Source of the DNA: Gemmatimonadota bacterium
Lineage (GTDB): Bacteria; Latescibacterota; UBA2968; UBA8231
DNA length: 55,059 bases
Direction: 5' to 3'
Assembly: GCA_018673255.1 (NCBI GenBank)
Contig: JABHDC010000265.1
Coordinates: forward strand, 1-55,059
Below are positions 1 through 8,472 of this stretch, one piece after another. Each line of letters opens with the position of its first letter. Position 1 is the first letter of the stretch. Made by a program: the position numbers and the translations under genes. Under the pieces are notes generated by a model. It did no database searches. It was given only the letters and a program-made list of their open reading frames with translations, and was not told the DNA's origin.

Positions 1-1
1 C

Positions 2-1036
2 TGGTTGCTGCGAATCACCCGCCACATTGCCATGAATTACCGTCGCGCGAGTCGCCAATCCTTCGTCGAGATGGATGTCGATCAGATCGCTGTGCCGGAA
101 GGACAGGATCCTGCCGCTGCGGCCGCCCTGCGACGAGCGATCGCCACACTGCCAGTTGATGATCGGCGGCTGTGCGAACGTTACTACCACGGTGGCTGGA
201 CGACGGCCCGACTCGCCTCAGCAGAGGCGATTGGTGAAGCAGCGATCAGAAAGCGCCTGCAGCGCATCCGAGACCGATTGAGGAACCAGATGTCGATGCC
301 GACTACGGATCTGCCCGAACGAATCGTCGAGATGCTCTCGAAACCGAATCTGACCAATCTGCCGGAAAACCCGGTGGGTGCGATCTGGGAATCATTTCGC
401 GACGTGTGGCCAGGATTCGAGGTCGTCGAGTTGTCCGAAGAACTGGAGCCGGCGCAGCTACGGCGCGTGCTGGTCGATGCCACGGCCTCAACGTCTGAAG
501 GCCATCTGGCGACGGTCGAGGAGTACATCGTTGATCGCGAGTGCCAACAGATGCTGCGCACCGATCTCACGGTGCCCATGCTCCTGGCTGCGGTGGATGC
601 ACCACTACCGACGAAGCGGATCACGACGGGGAAGACCTATCGCATGGGTGACGTCGGCGAAGAGGAAACCTCGACGCGTCTGCGCGCCTTTCATCAGGCG
701 GAGGCGTTGTGGATCGAAGAGGGGATCAACGAGTGGCAGATCATGGGGCCCATGACTCAATTCATTGAGACCCTGTGCGAAGGCGCACGGGTTCGACTCC
801 TGCCGGTGGATTTCCTGCTGTATTGTGATCGAGCCTGGACCGTCGAGGCCCAGACACCTGCACAGGACTGGTTCTCCGTCGCCGGTTGGGGTCGGTTGCG
901 ACCGGAGATCGTGAGCAATCTCGGCCACGATCCTGACAAGGCGACCGCAGTTGCCGTGGGCATGGGGCTCGAGCGACTGGCGATGTTGCGCTACGGGATC
1001 GACGACATTCGGCGAGTGGCGGCAGAGCGGGTGTAG
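2..1036 (+). CDS. ECF-type sigma factor fused to a PheS-like (phenylalanyl-tRNA synthetase alpha-like) domain, 5' partial
   Basis: The reading frame is already open at the window edge and begins WLLRITRHIAMNYRR, the usual end of sigma region 2, so the true start lies upstream. Residues about 40-96 (counted from the Met at base 5) look like sigma region 4: a 'LPVDDRRLCERYYHGG' stretch, a helix-turn-helix, then 'AIRKRLQRIRDRLRNQM'. Without a stop the frame continues into about 240 residues resembling the class II PheS catalytic domain: 'TGKTYRM...FHQAEALWIEEG' (motif 2, about 207-239) and 'GMGLERLAMLRYGIDDIR' (motif 3, about 318-335). The phenylalanine-pocket segment that reads FPFTEPS in true PheS is replaced by FLLYCDRAW, so aminoacylation of tRNA-Phe is doubtful. 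I infer a regulatory synthetase paralogue, perhaps ligand sensing, tethered to a sigma factor. The family match is strong; the role is speculative. Confidence 0.82.
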   Translation, partial: WLLRITRHIAMNYRRASRQSFVEMDVDQIAVPEGQDPAAAAALRRAIATLPVDDRRLCERYYHGGWTTARLASAEAIGEAAIRKRLQRIRDRLRNQMSMPTTDLPERIVEMLSKPNLTNLPENPVGAIWESFRDVWPGFEVVELSEELEPAQLRRVLVDATASTSEGHLATVEEYIVDRECQQMLRTDLTVPMLLAAVDAPLPTKRITTGKTYRMGDVGEEETSTRLRAFHQAEALWIEEGINEWQIMGPMTQFIETLCEGARVRLLPVDFLLYCDRAWTVEAQTPAQDWFSVAGWGRLRPEIVSNLGHDPDKATAVAVGMGLERLAMLRYGIDDIRRVAAERV

Positions 1037-1044
1037 GGCGACCG

Positions 1045-2280
1045 TCAGGCCAGGTAGACCTGCTCACCAAAACGCTCGAAATCTTCGAGCATGAGGAACA
1101 TGCCACCGCCGATGAGGCGGCCACCGGCGGCCATGTGATCGAGCATGGCACGGCGCAGCGACGTGTCGCGCGGCCCGGTGGCAGGATCCACGTCATCGGT
1201 GCCGAAGATGAAGAACAAGCCGGACCGGTCACCGGACTGGACTGGATACAGATACAGCTCCCGCTGCCAGCGTACCATGTTCGAGTCGGGATGGTAGATC
1301 TGGGCCAGTTGCGGATTCAGGATCCAGGAGGAGCAGGCGAAACCGACGGCGGTCTGCTCGGGGAAGTAACGCGGAAAGAATTTGGTCGCCTGCTGCATTG
1401 AATCGCGGCAGGCGGCCATCGTCATGCCACCGCCATCTGGGATGTGGACCTCGTAGATCAGATCCCCAGCGACCAGGACCCGTTTCCAGTCCTGTCGCGG
1501 CAGGGCGGTCGGCGCTGGCTCGATGAAGCCGGAGGGGGCGATTGCATGGCCCGTGATCGTGTCCGCCGTCTCTTCGAAGCGCGTCGTGGTGGCCGCCTTC
1601 TCCGGATCAGCGACGAGCCCCTCCGGATCCAGGTGAACACCATCGGCGGCCAGGGCGCACACATTGCCCGTTTCGCGGTGTCGCCAGGCGGTCAGGTTAC
1701 CACGGAATGGCTTGAGCATGTATTCGAGACGACCCAGACAGTAGAGGCTGCCCGTCGTGTGATTTCGCAGCCAATACAGGGCATAGGTGCCGAAGCCGTC
1801 GCGGTTGTCATGTTGCAGGCGGAAGCGCTCTAGCGATGCGGTGAAGTGTGAGCAGGTCGCCCGGGTCACCTCATCGGGAATGCCACGGGCCTGATGGAAG
1901 GCCCGCATGCGTGGGATCGCTGCCAGGGCGATCAGCAGATAGAAGAGGCCCGTATCGTCACCGAGTGGGGCGATGTATTGCGGCCAGTCGCGACAGCACG
2001 TGGCCACTTCGTAGTCGAGTTCTTCGTAGGCGAGGCGCTCACAATGACAGATCAGCAGCCGCAGATCTGGCGATTCGGCAATACGTGCGGCGACCTCGTG
2101 TAAGGCGGCGTCCAGGCTGGGCGGCAGACCGGCGAAGTCCCGTTCGGCCGTGATCTGCACGGGATTGAGCAGGTCGGGGCGATGAGATGGCGCGCAAGCC
2201 AAGGACGCCTCCCAGAATGGGGAGAGCAGTTCGTGGGCGTCGGCAATGCTCAGACGTGTGAGGGCCTCGAGACAATCCAT
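1045..2280 (-). CDS. GNAT-like acyltransferase-domain protein (NAT_N / GNAT_C type)
   Basis: This 411-residue protein converges on the sigma-PheS gene with an 8-bp gap. The N-terminal half is helical. The C-terminal half contains 'EVHIPDGGGMTMAACRDSM' (about 280-300), then a 'SSWILNPQLAQIYHPDSNMVRWQREL' region, which is the pattern of two-domain acyltransferase proteins in which an N-terminal helical domain precedes a GNAT-like C-terminal domain. The acyl acceptor is unknown. No signal peptide or membrane segment is visible, so it is probably cytoplasmic. The start ATG sits 20 bases from a perfect inverted repeat in the divergent intergenic region. The fold assignment is from memory of the family; the substrate cannot be given. 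Confidence 0.6.
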   Translation of the reverse strand: MDCLEALTRLSIADAHELLSPFWEASLACAPSHRPDLLNPVQITAERDFAGLPPSLDAALHEVAARIAESPDLRLLICHCERLAYEELDYEVATCCRDWPQYIAPLGDDTGLFYLLIALAAIPRMRAFHQARGIPDEVTRATCSHFTASLERFRLQHDNRDGFGTYALYWLRNHTTGSLYCLGRLEYMLKPFRGNLTAWRHRETGNVCALAADGVHLDPEGLVADPEKAATTTRFEETADTITGHAIAPSGFIEPAPTALPRQDWKRVLVAGDLIYEVHIPDGGGMTMAACRDSMQQATKFFPRYFPEQTAVGFACSSWILNPQLAQIYHPDSNMVRWQRELYLYPVQSGDRSGLFFIFGTDDVDPATGPRDTSLRRAMLDHMAAGGRLIGGGMFLMLEDFERFGEQVYLA

Positions 2281-2300
2281 AGCAACAACCGTATCGCCTT

Positions 2301-2324
2301 GGCGGGATCTGTGTCAATCCCGCC
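2301..2324. promoter_or_regulatory. Perfect 8-bp inverted repeat (possible operator) between divergent genes
   Basis: GGCGGGAT and ATCCCGCC are separated by 8 bases. The repeat lies 20 bp upstream of the acyltransferase start on the minus strand. It is followed on the plus strand by a consensus -35 hexamer, TTGACA (2331-2336), although I see no good -10 at 17 bp. It could bind a regulator or form an RNA hairpin. Confidence 0.35.
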
Positions 2325-2416
2325 ATGAGCTTGACACTGTTTCGGGTGGCTGCGTGCTTGGGATTCAGGTGCAGCAGTGTTGGTAGTGGTGCCTGTCCGC
2401 CGATGTTCAGCCATCG

Positions 2417-2746
2417 ATGCTAGCGCTGGATCCCGGTTTCATCTTTCCCCCTCAACTGGACATCAGATGATTCGCCTGCGACGCTGAACCGAAGAGCTGA
2501 ATGAGGACATGAGACGCACCGGCCGGGCTGACTGACGGCTGCGCTTCTCACAATACTGCCGATCGTCGGCATCGCCGCCGCCTGCAACTTCGCAGGTTCG
2601 CCCGCACTGCGGGCCTCTCTTCGGAAATCTGATCCCCGGTCTTCGGGGAAGAGGAAGAGACGGCGCACCGCGGTCGAGGTTGCACAAGCAGCCTGCAAGC
2701 CACCGAGGAAAGCCTCGAGTGGCTTTTTTGTTGCAGAAGGGATCCA
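2417..2746 (+). promoter_or_regulatory. Structured leader upstream of the ABC-F gene (candidate attenuator)
   Basis: The 466-bp gap 2281-2746 holds no recognisable gene. Its distal part carries successive hairpins: CCTGC/GCAGG (2581-2596), GCCCGC/GCGGGC (2600-2614), CCCCGG..CGGGG near 2633-2647, then an intrinsic terminator (2697-2729) ending 8 bases before the Shine-Dalgarno of the ABC-F gene. A 17-codon ORF (2417-2470, M-L-A-L-D-P-G-F...) could be a leader peptide but has no independent support. A terminator placed between leader hairpins and the RBS is the arrangement used by ribosome-mediated attenuators of antibiotic-resistance ABC-F genes. That is the inference here; no known riboswitch consensus was recognised. 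Confidence 0.45.
2697..2729 (+). terminator. Intrinsic terminator just upstream of the ABC-F start
   Basis: The arms AAGCCAC-CGAGG and CCTCG-A-GTGGCTT form a 12-bp stem with one bulged A and an AAAG loop, followed by a T run (six T from 2724). It lies only 17 bases before the ABC-F ATG, so it would act as a conditional terminator in the leader rather than as the end of an upstream gene (none is encoded on this strand nearby). Confidence 0.8.
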
Positions 2747-4273
2747 ATGTTACGGGAAGATATCCTGTTCCACGGCGTCGGCTTCACCTACGAAGGGGCG
2801 ATTACCCCCTTGTTCGGCGGTGTGGACCTGCACTTTCCCACCGGTTGGTCCGGGGTTGTGGGCCCCAATGGGGCGGGGAAAACGACACTGCTCATGCTGG
2901 CTACGGGTCAACTTCGTCCCACCGAAGGCCAGGTTGTCGGTGGTGGTGAGCCGATCTACTGCCAGCAGCGAACCGACGATGCCCCCGAGGGCCTGCACGA
3001 TCTGCTGACGGCCAACGATGGCGATTCGTGGGACATCCGTGGACGTCTCGGGATCGCCGAGGACTGGCTCGGGCGCTGGCCGAGTCTCAGCCATGGCGAA
3101 CGCAAACGGGCGCAGATCGGTGTCGCCCTGTGGCGAGAGCCGGTGGTGCTGGCCATTGATGAGCCGACCAATCATCTGGACCGTGGGGCTCGCGCCATGC
3201 TCGGTCAGGCCCTGCGTCGATTCACCGGAATTGGGCTGCTGGTCAGCCACGATCGTGAACTGCTGGATGATCTGTGTCAGCAGTGTGCCTTCGTCGAGCC
3301 ACCGCAGGTCGCCATGCGCCCCGGTGGATATACGCTGGGTGCCGAACAGGGAGAACGCGAGTTGGCGACGGCACGCCACGCTCGTGAGACGGCAACGAAG
3401 GATGTGCGACGTCTCGAACGCGAGGAGCATCGGCGTCGAGCCGAGTCGGCCCGGTCCGATGCGCGCGCATCCAAGAAGAACCTGGGAAAAGACAATGACG
3501 CGCGATTCAAACGGAATCTGGCTCGCATGTCCGGCAAGGATGGGCAGGCGGGCAGACTGCTGAACCAGATGGGTGGTCGGGCGCAGCAGGCACGTGAACA
3601 TCGCGACAGCATCCAGGTGGCCAAGCAACACGATCTGGGCATCTGGCTCGACGGGGCACCCTCACCCCGCGATCGGCTGCTGTGGCGCGACGCGGGTGCT
3701 CTTCCCGTGGGCGGCGCACGCCAGCTGGCCCATCCCGATCTGGTGATGAAGCCGACGGATCGAGTCTGTCTCGCCGGACCGAATGGGGCGGGAAAATCGA
3801 CCTTGCTGCGCGCCCTGCTGGGGACGGATCTCAATGTCGATGCTGAGCGCCTCGTATACGTCCCTCAGGAGATCGACATCTCATCGGCGCAGCAGATCCT
3901 GGCGGGGGCCCGTTCGCTGCCACACGATCAGCTGGGCAAGCTGATGACGATTGTCAGCTGTCTGAACTCACGACCCGAACGCCTGTTGGAGAGCGAGCTT
4001 CCCAGTCCTGGTGAGGTGCGCAAGCTTCTGCTGGCGGACGGCATCGCACGTCAGCCTCACCTGATCGTCATGGACGAGCCGACCAATCATCTCGACCTGC
4101 CATCGATCGAGTGCCTCGAGGCGGCATTGAGGGATTGTCCCTGTGGATTGCTGCTGGTGAGTCACGATGAACGTTTCCTGCAGTCGCTGACCGCGACCCG
4201 ATGGAATCTGGAATGGGCCCGTGAAGGTGGAGGGGATGCAGTGCTTCACGTCCGGCAGGGATGGGAAGAATGA
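2747..4273 (+). CDS. ABC-F family ATPase
   Basis: A soluble protein of 508 residues with two ABC ATPase domains and no membrane segment. Domain 1 has Walker A GPNGAGKTT (about 39-47), signature LSHGERKRAQIG (about 113) and Walker B LAIDEPTNHLD (about 135). Domain 2 has GPNGAGKSTLL (about 344) and IVMDEPTNHLD (about 438), with a weaker signature (LPSPGEVRKLL). Between them (about 210-310) is a long Arg/Lys-rich helical linker, the tRNA-interacting arm of ABC-F proteins, which act on the ribosomal E site in translation or antibiotic protection. The start follows GAAGGG at 7-base spacing. The upstream hairpins and terminator suggest attenuation control and hence an antibiotic-resistance or stalling role, but the sub-family cannot be decided by eye. 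Confidence 0.88.
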   Translation: MLREDILFHGVGFTYEGAITPLFGGVDLHFPTGWSGVVGPNGAGKTTLLMLATGQLRPTEGQVVGGGEPIYCQQRTDDAPEGLHDLLTANDGDSWDIRGRLGIAEDWLGRWPSLSHGERKRAQIGVALWREPVVLAIDEPTNHLDRGARAMLGQALRRFTGIGLLVSHDRELLDDLCQQCAFVEPPQVAMRPGGYTLGAEQGERELATARHARETATKDVRRLEREEHRRRAESARSDARASKKNLGKDNDARFKRNLARMSGKDGQAGRLLNQMGGRAQQAREHRDSIQVAKQHDLGIWLDGAPSPRDRLLWRDAGALPVGGARQLAHPDLVMKPTDRVCLAGPNGAGKSTLLRALLGTDLNVDAERLVYVPQEIDISSAQQILAGARSLPHDQLGKLMTIVSCLNSRPERLLESELPSPGEVRKLLLADGIARQPHLIVMDEPTNHLDLPSIECLEAALRDCPCGLLLVSHDERFLQSLTATRWNLEWAREGGGDAVLHVRQGWEE

Positions 4274-4343
4274 ATTTCACATTGTTTGCGGATCGCCCCA
4301 TATTGGCACCATCCGATTCTGACGCTCAACACGAGAGACCTTC

Positions 4344-4742
4344 ATGAATTTCAGTTACCGAGGCCGATTCTCCTGCCTGCTGCTCACCGTTGTCGCCGGC
4401 GTCTCCTTGTTCTGGGGCTGCGCGGCGCTCAAGCCTCAACCCAAGCCACTGGCGGCTGTGGTGGTCCATATCAGTGAAGAATACGCCAATGTGAATACGG
4501 ACCTGGGTGAGGATCGTCTCGCGTCGATCGGCATCAAGCACGGCACCCTCTTCACGGCTACCTACCACGGCCATGGCATCGAGGTCTTGCTGGGGAGCAG
4601 CTATTCGGACGTGCCCAAGGGTGACTGGATCGCACAGATCGAAGAGGATGGCAACATGCAGCTGGCCATCAGCTTCGGCCATGCCGCCATTGAACTGGGC
4701 TGCGCCGTGGGCGATACACTCTTCGTCCACGCACCGAAGTAG
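4344..4742 (+). CDS. Lipoprotein with a domain resembling the C-terminal domain of SAM hydroxide adenosyltransferase (DUF62)
   Basis: A 132-residue protein. The N-terminus MNFSYRGRFSCLLLTVVAGVS is a signal sequence and LFWGC is a lipobox-like cleavage site (Cys 26). The remainder, especially 'SSYSDVPKGDWIAQIEEDG' followed by 'LAISFGHAAIELGCAVGDTLFV', follows the beta-barrel C-terminal domain of SAM hydroxide adenosyltransferase/chlorinase proteins, in which a 'YadVp.Ge..A.i.s.G.leiAvn.GnAA..Lg...Gd.V' pattern is typical. The N-terminal catalytic domain is absent. The protein is therefore probably an outer-surface or periplasmic lipoprotein that reuses this fold for binding. The family match is by pattern only. 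Confidence 0.5.
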   Translation: MNFSYRGRFSCLLLTVVAGVSLFWGCAALKPQPKPLAAVVVHISEEYANVNTDLGEDRLASIGIKHGTLFTATYHGHGIEVLLGSSYSDVPKGDWIAQIEEDGNMQLAISFGHAAIELGCAVGDTLFVHAPK

Positions 4743-4765
4743 GTAACTGGCACCAGCGAACACTC

Positions 4766-4783
4766 GATGGCGAGGTCGCCATC
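4766..4783. terminator. Hairpin between convergent genes
   Basis: A perfect 8-bp stem, GATGGCGA/TCGCCATC, with a 2-base nominal loop (so effectively a shorter stem) lies between the lipoprotein and the convergent hydrolase gene. There is no T run on either strand. It may be a weak bidirectional terminator or an mRNA 3'-end stabiliser. Confidence 0.3.
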
Positions 4784-4866
4784 AGACCGTGGCCGCGAAC
4801 CCGAGTCGAACCGGGTCAGCCTGACGGATCTGTCTGCTGGCTGGCCGGCCGGATTCTGTGACCGGA

Positions 4867-5898
4867 TCAACCCATCAGGTGCTGTCGTAGAAAGGGCGCC
4901 GCCAGGGACCAGTCGAGCAGGTGACCACCCCCGTGCAGGATGTAGTCGAGTTGGTCTCCCGCCCCGAGCAGATCGTAGGCCCGCCGAACCTGCTCATGCA
5001 TGGCGTCCCGGTGGGCGGGTGTGATCAGCGAATCATGTTCACCCGCCTGCAACTGCATGGGCCGGGGCGCGATCAGGCAGAAGAGATCTGGCACATCTCC
5101 GTGGCGCAGCAGGCCGAAGGGTGCCTGAATCCCACAGGACTTGAGTGCTTGTGAGCGCTCGCGGAAGTGGTTCATGGAGCCGGATGGAACACAGGCGCGT
5201 ACGCGATCGTCCGTGAGGGCCAGCCACATCGTCATGCGACCCCCTGTCGAATTGCCCAGTGCGCCGATCCGCTCGGCGTCGACTTCCGGGCGCTGACAGA
5301 GCGCGTCGAGGGTCGCCATGGCGTCCTGGATGTGCAGATCGACGGGATTCACTCCATACATGGCTGAAGCCATCTGGATCGTGTTGCAGCGATCACGATT
5401 CCCGATCAGCGCCAGATGGCCGTCACGGCCGGGCCATCCCCACAGGGCGGGAGCGAGTACGACGTAGCCCTCGCGAACCGCATGCAGCCCGTAGGCGTGG
5501 CGTTCGTTATTCTCCGGATCATCTGGCTCAATGCGCACGCCGCAGATCGAGTCGATCCCGTGGCGATAGTGACCGTGGAGGGCCACCACGCCGGGCCGAC
5601 GTTCGCCGACTTTCAGGTCTGCAGGGATCAGCAGATACGCGACGACACTGGTCAGATCGCTCACTTCGATCCGCACCGTCAATCGACGGTGATCCGCTTC
5701 CTCGGTCTGAGACAGAATCTCCATGCGTGGTTCGACCCGCTCAGGCAGCCAGCCCCGAAGTTCGGCCAGCACGGTGTGGAATTCGGCCTGCCAACTCAAT
5801 AACTCATCCGCGGTGCCACATGCTGCTGAGGGTGAGGGTGGATCGGGCAAGGCGCTGATCAGATCCGTATAGGCATCGGCTGGCAGATCAGTCATCAC
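4867..5898 (-). CDS. Alpha/beta hydrolase, acetyl-xylan-esterase-like
   Basis: 343 residues. 'PGVVALHGHYRHG' (about 102-114) is the oxyanion-hole strand region and GNSTGG (nucleophile Ser 217) the elbow. Candidate Asp (AGEHDSLITP) and His (HGGGHLLDW, near 329) complete the triad. An N-terminal helical extension and the long lid resemble the acetyl-xylan esterase / Abhydrolase_7 group often found in polysaccharide-degrading bacteria. There is no signal peptide. Its start overlaps the stop of the M14 peptidase gene by 4 bases (ATGA), so the two are co-translated. Substrate is unknown; an ester of a sugar or a cephalosporin-C-deacetylase-like activity is possible. Confidence 0.7.
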   Translation of the reverse strand: MMTDLPADAYTDLISALPDPPSPSAACGTADELLSWQAEFHTVLAELRGWLPERVEPRMEILSQTEEADHRRLTVRIEVSDLTSVVAYLLIPADLKVGERRPGVVALHGHYRHGIDSICGVRIEPDDPENNERHAYGLHAVREGYVVLAPALWGWPGRDGHLALIGNRDRCNTIQMASAMYGVNPVDLHIQDAMATLDALCQRPEVDAERIGALGNSTGGRMTMWLALTDDRVRACVPSGSMNHFRERSQALKSCGIQAPFGLLRHGDVPDLFCLIAPRPMQLQAGEHDSLITPAHRDAMHEQVRRAYDLLGAGDQLDYILHGGGHLLDWSLAAPFLRQHLMG

Positions 5899-7010
5899 GT
5901 ACCCTCGCTCCCATTCTCACCGGGGCGAAAGCGACACTCGATGCCAAAGCGCATGGTCTCTTCGAAGGTGAGCAACTGGATGTCGAGCAACTCATCGTAG
6001 GTGTAGGGATTCTCGGTGACGCCCTGCGGTGTCTCGAAGGTGAGAGACAGGCATCCGGAGGTGAAGTGCATGGCACTGGGCAGGTTGTAGCCCAGACCAC
6101 GGCGGCCTCGCATGACCTCCATGGGACGCAGGTCCTCTGTCTCGAGCCGATCGTGCACGCGATCCGCCAGTTCGAGAGTGTGTTCGAAGAACGGATCCGG
6201 GGCGCTGGCCGCATGAGGCAGAATGATGGGACCTCGCTGGTGGCCATGCATATTCAAGCAGGCGTCGACGATCTCCTCTTCGACCAACTTCAGCAGGGCC
6301 GTCGTCTCCTTCGCGTGATGGCCGGCAGGCGACACATCGTGCATCAAATTCACACCGTCGTCATTCGGGTAACCGCCGCTGAATTGCACCTTGTCCAGGG
6401 GCAGAGGCAGGAATCGCTTGGAGCCGGCCCAGCCGATGATCTCACCATTCTTCCACATGCCCTGACCGTAGTAGGTCAGATCATCGGTGGTCAGGCCGAT
6501 CAGAGAAGGGATCTTCGTCCGTGCCCGACCATCCGGATTGGCCAGGGGAACCAGGTGCAACCGGTATTTCGCAGCCAGCTTCTTCAGCTCTGGCCAGCGT
6601 TGTCCACGCAGGTCGCGACCGCTCTCCAGGATGTGAAGCAGATTCACGGAGGCGGCTACGGCTTCACTCTCCATGCCGTGCACACCACACAACAGCAGCA
6701 GGGTCTGGCGGTATCCGGATCGTTGCTTACCGAAATACGCGTCCTTGTCGCTGGATCCCATGGCAGCCGAGTAGTTGGCCGTGCGGGCCGTGGGTTTGCC
6801 CTTGCCCAGTGTGTAGAGCCAGATGTCGCGGCCACCGGCGGATCGGCACAGACGGGATAGATGGCCACGTTGTGCGTGAGCCTTGAAGTGCCGCGTCACC
6901 TGGGCGGGGCTCACCACCCACCAGTCGGGGGCTGGCTCCGGGGACAGGCCTCGTACATCATCCCAACCGGGTCTCAGAATTTTCCTGGTTTTGGACATGG
7001 GTTTAGGCAT
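5895..7010 (-). CDS. M14-family zinc carboxypeptidase
   Basis: 371 residues. The metal-binding set is visible: HGMESE (His 111, Glu 114) and a later His in LNMHGH (255/257), with the catalytic Glu in LTFETPQG (Glu 326). 'LVPLANPDGRART' is the usual NPDG strand of this family. The Lys/Arg-rich N-terminus is not a signal peptide, so the enzyme seems cytoplasmic and may trim peptides or amidated/acylated amino acids. It is first in a pair with the downstream esterase (4-base overlap). Confidence 0.8.
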   Translation of the reverse strand: MPKPMSKTRKILRPGWDDVRGLSPEPAPDWWVVSPAQVTRHFKAHAQRGHLSRLCRSAGGRDIWLYTLGKGKPTARTANYSAAMGSSDKDAYFGKQRSGYRQTLLLLCGVHGMESEAVAASVNLLHILESGRDLRGQRWPELKKLAAKYRLHLVPLANPDGRARTKIPSLIGLTTDDLTYYGQGMWKNGEIIGWAGSKRFLPLPLDKVQFSGGYPNDDGVNLMHDVSPAGHHAKETTALLKLVEEEIVDACLNMHGHQRGPIILPHAASAPDPFFEHTLELADRVHDRLETEDLRPMEVMRGRRGLGYNLPSAMHFTSGCLSLTFETPQGVTENPYTYDELLDIQLLTFEETMRFGIECRFRPGENGSEGT

Positions 7011-7118
7011 GGTGTCATCTCCTTTTCAGCAACTACCAGCCCGAAGACTGGTCCTGGCAGGTGTCAGCATCTGCGTTCCCCTCAGAGCGACACCGAGCCG
7101 GTGCAGAGGCTTGAGAGT

Positions 7119-8408
7119 CTACAGGCTCCGTAACTGGTCGAGCAGTTGTCGTTGTCCGGCCAGATCATCGGCCAGGTCATGACCTGAATCAGGATGCAGA
7201 TCGATGACGGGATCCATCTGCAGGCGCGAGAGCAGGACACGGATGGCTTCGAACATGGGCACATCCGGCAGAGCGATATCGCGCAGGTGGTGGATACATT
7301 TCAGTGTGCGGAATCCATCAAACCAGCTGTGGAACTGCGCACTTGCGGCAGCCGCCGTGGAGGCCTGCTGCCGCATTTTATCCCACGCTATGGCGAAGTT
7401 CGCCTGCGTGAGGAACTCGTGCAGTTGCTCGTCGACGGTGCCTGCTACATCCAGCAGTTGCTGTGCCGTGGCCTCCGGTGCATCGGTCACGGCATGCAAC
7501 CAGCGGCGGATGGCATCGTAGCTGTCCGGATGGTAGAGCAGGTATTCCTCTTCGTCCCCATCCAGGAAGCGTTGCACTCTCCGGCCCGTCCCGAAGGGCA
7601 CACGGTGTGAGGCTCGTCCTGATGGTCTCACGACGGTCCCCGGGATCGTCTCGATGGTGCCGGTCTTGGCCAACTGCTGCAGGAAGTAGAAGTCCTCGCC
7701 GGCCTGCCGGCGGTTCATCCCCGAGATGGCTGCATAGGCAATGCCTGTGCAGGCCATGGCAGAGCCAATCGCGTGGTAGCCGTAGGGTGATCCGGCCCAT
7801 GTGAGTTGACCGGCATGGTAGCGCAGGAAGAACTCGTAGCAGAGGATCGCCGCCTGCTGCTGCTTGTCGCCCTCAATAGGGTGGGCATAGGGTAGCACTG
7901 CAGCCCATCGATCGGGTTCGGCGAAGAATCTGTGCAGGACGGCCAGGTAGTCCGGATCGACGCGCGTGTCCCCATCCAGGCAGATCAGCGGGGATTGCAG
8001 TTGATCGCGATCAGCCAGGATTTTCAGTCCCCAGTCCATGCCCAGTTTGCGGGCCAGGCCGACGCCCTCTTTGGCGCCCAGTTCGTTGCCTGCCGAGGAC
8101 GCATCAATCCACAGAACCTGCAACCGCCGCTGGTCCCATTGCTGCAGTGCTGTCAGCGTCTGTGCGTTGGCCGCAATGTCGTGGGGCGAGGCATGCGCCG
8201 GATCGCGATTGTTGACCACGACGATGACGCCTGTCTCGTCGTGACCGTCGCAGGAGGCCAGATCCTGAAGGGTGTCGAGGATGCCCGGATACTCACCGAG
8301 GGCAGGGATGACAATGAGGCTCCTGCAGGCACCGGTCAGATTGCCGGTCAGTGGCCAGTCCTCACGCTGGGTGCGTTTCTCCAGATAGCGAGTGACCGTC
8401 CTGCTCAT
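7119..8408 (-). CDS. Glycosyltransferase family 2-like protein
   Basis: 429 residues without membrane spans. The N-terminal Rossmann-like nucleotide-sugar fold is visible: 'SLIVIPALGEYPGILDTL' (about 30-47), 'GVIVVVNNRDP', then LICLDGDTRVDPDYL with a D-x-D (Asp-Gly-Asp) for metal and nucleotide binding (about 141-155). Later 'RQAGEDFYFLQQLAKTG' corresponds to the GT2 acceptor/catalytic ED-x2-L region. The C-terminal about 130 residues are helical and unassigned. The sugar donor and acceptor cannot be inferred; neighbours do not form a polysaccharide locus. Confidence 0.72.
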   Translation of the reverse strand: MSRTVTRYLEKRTQREDWPLTGNLTGACRSLIVIPALGEYPGILDTLQDLASCDGHDETGVIVVVNNRDPAHASPHDIAANAQTLTALQQWDQRRLQVLWIDASSAGNELGAKEGVGLARKLGMDWGLKILADRDQLQSPLICLDGDTRVDPDYLAVLHRFFAEPDRWAAVLPYAHPIEGDKQQQAAILCYEFFLRYHAGQLTWAGSPYGYHAIGSAMACTGIAYAAISGMNRRQAGEDFYFLQQLAKTGTIETIPGTVVRPSGRASHRVPFGTGRRVQRFLDGDEEEYLLYHPDSYDAIRRWLHAVTDAPEATAQQLLDVAGTVDEQLHEFLTQANFAIAWDKMRQQASTAAAASAQFHSWFDGFRTLKCIHHLRDIALPDVPMFEAIRVLLSRLQMDPVIDLHPDSGHDLADDLAGQRQLLDQLRSL

Positions 8409-8472
8409 GGGAGCCCGATCACGGAACGATTCACCCGGGATTCATCTGCAACGTCTGGCGCGGGAGAGCGGT

